Shown here piece by piece: positions 57,434-64,000 of a stretch of DNA of 64,000 bases (positions are counted from its first letter, which is position 1; each line of letters starts with the position of its first letter). The stretch spans positions 372,997,663-373,061,662 of the forward strand of contig OY856186.1 of NCBI GenBank assembly GCA_963693315.1, written 5' to 3'. A model generated the notes under the pieces. That model saw nothing but the letters and a program-made list of their open reading frames with translations. It did not search any database and was not told the DNA's origin. Position numbers and translations under genes: made by a program. Source of the stretch: Diogma glabrata. Its lineage: Eukaryota > Arthropoda > Insecta > Diptera > Cylindrotomidae.

Positions 57434-57670
57434 TCAATTTATCAATTTTGGAAACAGGCACCATTCTACCTTTTCTCTATAACATTCTATTTTATGGAGA
57501 TCAACTTTTTGCCAATGACCTCTAATTTTTTGAAAAAGTGGAATGTCCGGGCTTATTATAGGTACTTGTTTTATTTTCACTTCAAAAAGACTTTTTAACA
57601 CCAGCTCGTACATGTGATGGTTGCAAGCGAAAATAAGTTTTTTTATATTGATTTTTTTCAACGCGCACAC
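57434..57670 (-). pseudogene. Fragment of an uncharacterised protein, IFACNHHMYELVLKS type
   Basis: A 78-codon minus-strand frame encodes KKLIFACNHHMYELVLKSLF, then SPDIPLFQKIRGHW. The pattern ACxHHxxExxLxxxFE followed by SPDIPLFxxF is one I associate with a widespread uncharacterised, probably transposon-derived, protein family in insects and cnidarians. This is from memory and not checked. No start or flanking domains are visible. The same fragment is present, frame-broken by single-base differences, in the copy before the gap (about 54905-55140). Confidence 0.35.
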
Positions 57671-58175
57671 ATACGATGTGTTTTCGAAACAGTTATAGTA
57701 TCACAGAAGAGAATTCGCACTTTGTCTTGAGTTTTCAATCTAAAATAACATTCCAAACGTGTCTATAGAATTATTCAGTTTTGGCACAACAATTGTTCTT
57801 TGTTTTCGTATGAAATGTATTATATTAAAAAACAATATATTATACAACAATACTATACGAGAGTTTGTTCATTTAAAGGAAGATTTGGGTTACGTTTTAG
57901 GTATATTTTTTGTTTAGAACTACGTAATTCGACAGACATATTTATTTTTCAAGAAAAATTCGTATAACCGACAAGACATTTAGAAATTATAAGCACATTA
58001 AAACAGGTATGCGCGCTATAGTACACAATCATGTATTGAAATGTTTAGGTGCAAGTCGGCACGGGTTACTGTTATTTAAATTGCATGAAATTTTATTTAC
58101 AGTTGTTTTGACATAAAAGAAAAAAAACTAAAGGGTATGTGTCAAAAAAAACAATTTTAATTTTTCTGGGACACC

Positions 58176-58750
<575 letters not shown>

Positions 58751-59646
58751 GTATTTGCTTTGTCATAACTTTTTCTCCATATCCAATTCATCGATATTTT
58801 TTGGAAATTTTATCCATTCGTGCGCTTTATTGGTTCTTTTTTTGCAAACGTTTCAAATAGTCTTGCATGCAGTAGTTTGGCGAACACCTAAATCTTCACC
58901 TACTCCAGCCTAAGAATATGAGCATTTCAAAATAATTATATATGAAAAATACAAAAACATTAAATTTTTACCTGGAAGCCAGGATCTCCTACGCAGCGCA
59001 AAAATATTTTCATCTTTTGTATATTATCTAGGGCACCATCCAACGTTACGACGTTCATCATAATTTTCCAAAAAAGGGGTTGGTAATATTTCGACATTTC
59101 TACGATTTAATCTATATAATTGCTTAAAATTGCCATCGTAAGTTGATCTTCGTGGTTTATATAATTTTTTCTACTCCTATCACAGTAAATTATAAATTAC
59201 ATCACACTATCCATGACATGTAAATTGATTATTTCAAATAGCGTGCGGTAAGTAAAAAAGCGCGCGGTAATGGATTTTCATATAGACATTACCGCACGCT
59301 TTTAATAAAAAGAAAAATTTTTATTTAAAGAAAAATTTGATTTTTAAAAATTAAATATTTCAATTCATTTTGACACAGAATAATGCAAAGCCTTCCACAA
59401 TTTGTAAACTATTTGCATTTAATTTATAATTAGTAGTTCATTTTTTCAAGTAATTATATGCGTTTGGGCATTGAAACAAAGTCGGAGAAAAAGAATATAA
59501 CAAATCTCGAGTGAATAGCATTTTCCATGCTCGTGAAGATAATGCACTCGACGCTACGCGTCTCGTGCGCAAAATTTTCCCTCGCATGTAAAATACAATT
59601 TACAACTCTAGATATGTAATATACTATTACAGTACTACGATTATAA

Positions 59647-59863
59647 GGCGCGCTATACACTTGGCCTAAGCTATGCGAACTATGTTTTTTGTTTATAACG
59701 TAATTATTCAAAAAAACATTACAGAAACATAACATTTAAAAAATAAAATCAAAACAGAAACATTACATTTTTTTTTTTTAAAATCATTATTTGCATTAAA
59801 ACATTATTTTTTAAAAATATGTTCGCATAGTTCGCATAGTTTAGCCCAAGTGTATAGCGCGCC
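59647..59863. mobile_element. Harbinger-like MITE (217 bp)
   Basis: Left end GGCGCGCTATACACTTGG, right end CCAAGTGTATAGCGCGCC (allowing one base), with further inverted match through CTATGCGAACTAT. The flanking 3-bp duplication TAA (59644-59646, 59864-59866) fits the TWA preference of PIF/Harbinger elements. A/T-only core, no coding sequence. Confidence 0.9.
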
Positions 59864-59866
59864 TAA

Positions 59867-60557
59867 TCCTCGTCTACTACCATTGGTAAAATTGGAAAGG
59901 TAAAACCAAATTCATTTTTAATATATAAATTTATTAATTATATTGTATTATATTGATCACTTGTCACATGCAAAAAAAGTGAGTAAAGCTGTTTGAGCAT
60001 GCTATATACCTAACTTAAAAATATTTGAGAATATTCTTGTGTTTTTATGTTTTATTCATACCAAATTGAGAAAGTGAGTTGAGAAATTTATGTTCGAATT
60101 TTCTTTTCTCTTTTTTATCATACTAAACTGAGAATATGCTTAGATTTAGTGGTGAGCTATGGTGAATTACGTAAATTGAGCAAAGTAAAGTATAATCTAA
60201 TTTTTATTCATACGACCCATTGTTATGTTTGTTTTTTCATTTAATCTTAAAAATTAGAATTATATACAGTCTGTTTGGCGAGGAGAGTTCAATATAAAAT
60301 ATTGAGTTGTATCATAATAAATATGATATTATCATAATAAACATTAAATTGAAACTATGTGCCAAGTTAGTAGAAAATAACAAAAAAACTAATAGAAACA
60401 ATGACAATTTAAACAGTTCTGCCATATATTTAAAATGCCAAAAAATAAATATTGTTTCAAAAATTTAGAATTAAATGGCGGAAATAGTCAACTAAATTTT
60501 TGACTATTTCAATTTAGAATTTTTAGTACTAATTAGCATGGATTGGAACACAGTCTA
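59867..60557. other. No gene recognised
   Basis: AT-rich unique sequence. A small inverted pair AAATAGTCAACTAAATTTTT/TGACTATTTCAATTTAGAAT sits near 60480-60520. Nothing coding. Confidence 0.4.
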
Positions 60558-60704
60558 AATACAAAACTGAAGAAATAAATGAATTTAATCTAGAAAATTG
60601 CTAGAAACAAAAAGATGAGTTTTACTTATGGATGTAAGCAAAATTTAAATAAAAGGTGTACAAATAATTACAGTAATTTTATTTTGGTCTAAGTGTGACA
60701 CTTA

Positions 60705-63038
60705 AGCCGTGCATTCACATAAAACAGAAACCGAATTTCATACAAATTTGACAGCAACAGAAACAGAAACCTAATTTAGAAACAGAAACAGAAACTGAAA
60801 AATATGGAGGGGCTGAAATCTCACAGCTCTGAGATATCAAGACTTCGGTCTGGGTAAAGGATTTTGATATAGTTTTCGGCAAAAAACTTTCACGAGGATA
60901 TGGTTTTTAGTTTTGGGCAGCGATGTATATCAAACATAACTCCTTGTTAAAGTACAAGTATTTTTTATCTCTGTTTAAAAATTTATTACAAAACTAACAC
61001 GAAACATCAATACGTTGCCGGAAAATTATAATCAAAATTCCAAAAATATGGTTAAATTAAATAAAATCAAACTTTTTCAATATTCCAAAAATATTCCAAA
61101 TATTAGAATAAAATCAAATATTTAAATATTTTCTAAATTCCAATAATATTTTAAAAATTCTTAAATATTCAAACTTTTTCCAAAATTCTAAAAATATTGC
61201 AAAAATTATTACAAAATCAAAAATTGAAACTTTTCTCAAAATTCCAAAAATTATAATAAAATCAAAAATTAAAAATTTTTCAAAATTCTAAAAATATTTC
61301 AAAAATTCTTACAAAGTCAAAAATTAAAACTTTTGCCGAAATTCTAAAAATATTGCAAAAATTATTTCAAAATCAAAAATACAAACTTTTTCAAAATTCC
61401 AAAAATATTTCAAAAACTATAACAAATTCAAAAATGTCCATGCCCAATTTCATTTTAAATTACATTTACGTCATAAAAACAACAACATTTTTTTTCCCAA
61501 AAAATTGGCTAAAAAATTAAATGAAATCATTTTTTGACACACTTATAATGCCATAATTCTCTATAATAATAATAAAATATCATGTCATACGAACTATTAA
61601 TTTTATTTTTTTCTAAAAAAATTGGGTAAAAAATAAATAAAAACCTTGACACACTTGACAACATTTTTTGACAAACTTATAATGCCATAATTCTCAATAA
61701 TAATAATAAAATTTCATTTCAAACAAACACTTTTATTTTTTTTGCAAAAACTTAGGTAAGAAACTAAATAAAAATCTTTTGACACACTTGACAACATTTT
61801 TTTGACAAACTTATAATACCATAATTTTCAATAGTAATAATTAAATTTCATTTCAAACAAACAATTTTATTTTTTCCAAAAAATTGGGTAAAAAAATAAA
61901 TAAAAATCTTTCTTTTGACACACTTGACAACACTTTTTTGACAAACTTATAATGCCATAATTCTCAATAATAATAAAATAAAACTTCATTTCAAACAAAC
62001 AATTAATTTTATTTTTTTTCCAAAAAATTAGGTAAAGAAATAAATAAAAATCTTTCTTTTGACACACTTGACAACTTTTTTTTGACAAACTTATAATGCA
62101 ATAATCTAGTTTTTGATCTCACATACCAATCCCGACCATCAAGATTTCTCCAAATTTAATGTTCCTACTCGTAATCACTTAAAATGAACGTTTTTTAAGC
62201 CAAAAATATGAAAATTTGCTATTTTTGACACACATAATGATTTTTTGACACACTTCCGGTACAGTTATCGAACACAGCGTCTTTTCGGACCTGTCCCTTG
62301 AGTATACCTATTTTTAGAAAATTTTTGAAATCCCTCCAGCGGTTTTCCCTGCAGCGTAGGTAATGACGGCCGGCCGGGAGACAGACATACATTTTTTTTT
62401 TTTGCTTTTTTAGAATCAGGAGGTTCTAAAACGTCGAGAAATGTCAAAAAAAGTGGGGGTAAGAATTTCACTTTGAGCTCATGAATGTAATACTTAGGTC
62501 TTTCAGACCGAAGTAATTCGTCTGTTTTGTCTGGACCAGAAACAAATAAAATTTAATTGTTTCTGGTCCAGAAACTGTCACATGACCATATTATTTTAAA
62601 TTTATGTAACGGGATTGTACATTATTTTAAGAAATAAATATTTAGTCAAAAATAATTTACGTTGAATTTAGCTCGATTTTTTTTTATGGATATTATTATG
62701 TGCGATAACGAAAAAAATAAATTTCTTCTTCACTATACATTACAAAATTGTATTATTTTTTTGTTTATATGAATGAAAAATAAAATACACAGTTTATTGA
62801 ATTACAATATTTTTTTTATATTAATATAATTTTTCAATTTTAATTGGGTTAAATATATATGGATTGGGTTAAATACATATATTTTAATTTTGGCATATAT
62901 AATATAATATGACAGCTGCCATCTGAAAATTCGGATTCTGTTTCTGTTTTATTATTCACCACCGTCAACCAAATTAGAAACAGAAACAGAAACTGAAAAT
63001 TTTCAGTTTCTGTTTCTGTTTTATGTGAATGCACGGCT
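60705..63038. mobile_element. Harbinger-like MITE hosting a nested repeat-family copy
   Basis: Left end AGCCGTGCATTCACATAAAA (60705) and the exact inverse TTTTATGTGAATGCACGGCT (to 63038), a 27-bp perfect terminal repeat, flanked by TTA (60702-60704, 63039-63041). AAACAGAAACAGAAACTG subterminal repeats occur in both arms. Without the 1.7-kb nested copy of the ACTTCGGTCTG family (60797-62514) the MITE would be about 0.6 kb. A hairpin TCTGGACCAGAAAC/GTTTCTGGTCCAGA lies at 62530-62573. Confidence 0.92.
60797..62514 (+). repeat. ACTTCGGTCTG repeat family, copy 6 (complete, nested)
   Basis: From TATGGAGGGGCTGAAATCTC through ACTTCGGTCTGGGTAAAG, GGGCAGCGATGTATATCAAA, the ~50-55-bp array (61020-61430), four to five ~140-bp units (61500-62100; CTTGACAACATTTTTTTGAC), CACATACCAATCCCGACCAT, GTACAGTTATCGAACACAGC, GACGGCCGGCCGGGAG box, AAAACGTCGAGAAATGTC, to the palindromic tip CTTAGGTCTTTCAGACCGAA (about 62490-62512). 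Same order as copy 3. Inserted inside the MITE at 60705-63038, so the family was active after that MITE inserted. No ORF is convincingly conserved. Confidence 0.88.
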
Positions 63039-63041
63039 TTA

Positions 63042-64000
63042 GAAATAGTTTCCCTTTCACATAGGTTTTACTATACATATATTAAAATGACATTTTCGTA
63101 GCATGAAGTAGAAAAAAATATTTTTTATTCGCCTACATATTTTTTTTTTTTTTTTTTTTTAATAAAATGTGATGTGTAGTAGGCATTACAATATATGTCA
63201 CAACAACACATAAAAACCTTTTAAGACCAAGGTCCCACAACAACATGCGTTCTAAGGATGTTAATGGACGCAAATCTGTTTTTTTTTGTTTTTTTTTTAA
63301 TATTTTTTGGTTAAATAATGGATAACTAAACCATAAATCCTATCACATATAAAATATGACATAGGCCAATATTTCGTGATAGGATAGGGAAAATAAAAAT
63401 AAAATAAGAGATAAAAAGCAAATTTGTTTTAAAAACTTGCAGGAACAAAACTAAAATGGGTTTGCTAATAGTCCAGCTAATGGCATAATCCTTGATTATG
63501 GGACGCAGTATATTTTTCAATGATTTAAGCTCAGATGTATAGTTATATGAAGGCTCGGTTCTTCGAGCAAGCTACAGCGTTCCAGCATCAAGGAATATTC
63601 ATTAGCTAAGATTGAGAGTGCTACCGTTGACTGAATACAGTTCATCCGCCAGCACCCCTAAGGTATCACCTTGGCTAGTGATATCTCACTGCTATTGCCA
63701 GTGGTATGTGATATCTCACGTTAACTCATATGCCAATAGCAGGGACTGGAGTACGCGGGGTTGTCGCACCCGTGGATCAAAAAATAGAAAAAAATTATCA
63801 AATTAATAAAAACTGATCCCTCCATGCGTATATTAAAGTGTTACTTTATTACTGTGATTTGCAGCCTTAAAGTATCACTTTTCAACTATTTATTTTGTTG
63901 TCATAGCTACGTCCAAAAAAGTAAAAAGCATTTGTATTTGTTTAAATTCTATGAAAAATAAAAATTTTTATCAAAACAACCTTCAAATTCAAAATTTCAT
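63042..64000. other. No gene; end fragments of the long-TIR family
   Basis: 63090-63145 contains TTTTTATTCGCCTACATATT, the inverse of the sequence at about 4590-4610. 63825-64000, inverted, is similar to 4381-4600 (AGTAACACTTTAATAT; ATTACAGTAATAAAGT; GGTTGCTTTGATAAAA). Between them, 63540-63780 is less AT-rich and includes an inverted pair CTGCTATTG/CAATAGCAG (63690-63745). It may be the start of another long-TIR element continuing beyond the window. Confidence 0.45.

Overview
The window is a stretch of AT-rich animal nuclear DNA, most likely from an insect. It carries spliced exons of CD36-superfamily receptors (SNMP/SR-B type) with canonical GT-AG junctions, two kinds of non-LTR retrotransposon, a copia-type LTR retrotransposon, several hAT-, CACTA- and Harbinger-like DNA elements, and long (TA)n and AT-rich minisatellite tracts. 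No sign of a prokaryote, plasmid or CRISPR array was seen. The species cannot be named from sequence alone.

Host genes. All recognisable host coding sequence is on the minus strand. One CD36-family gene starts at 40924 (exon 1, membrane anchor), has an intron of about 39.8 kb, and continues in three clean exons at 940-635, 570-313 and 252-1 before leaving the window. The four exons join in phase 0 and align without a gap to the first ~318 residues of the family. Upstream of it, at 53137-52710, lies the last exon of a second CD36-family gene in the same orientation (ectodomain end, second membrane helix, basic tail). This is a head-to-tail tandem pair. The 11.8 kb between them is mostly one copia element and what has inserted into it.

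Layout. 1-940: exons 4-2. 941-40786: the giant intron, filled with a long-TIR transposon with a decayed transposase (1594-4196); a minus-strand RTE-like LINE split by a hAT element (5450-9175); a plus-strand CR1-like LINE (about 9380-20460) broken by a hAT MITE, a CACTA-like fold-back element and a second RTE-like LINE that itself carries an unidentified 1.1-kb insertion; copies of a repeat family ending in ACTTCGGTCTG (20.8, 31.8, 36.7, 38.6 kb); a hAT MITE with a nested Harbinger-like MITE inside a (TA)n tract (23.4-25.6 kb); and other repeats. 40787-40924: exon 1. 42926-51659: a three-level nest, copia > long-TIR DNA transposon > truncated LINE, each level with its own target-site duplication. 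52710-53137: 3' exon of the second receptor gene. 54841-59564: two near-identical 2.2-2.3-kb segments on either side of a 200-N gap, best read as unmerged contig ends. 59.6-63.0 kb: two Harbinger-like MITEs, the second hosting a full copy of the ACTTCGGTCTG family.

No operon-like or multi-gene pathway is present. The most interesting material is transposon archaeology. Exact target-site duplications allow an insertion order to be read, and two independent long-TIR elements carry the same poorly characterised transposase-like protein family, with a GDFSEN / DGAxSQYKN / HGKGxCDGIGG motif series.
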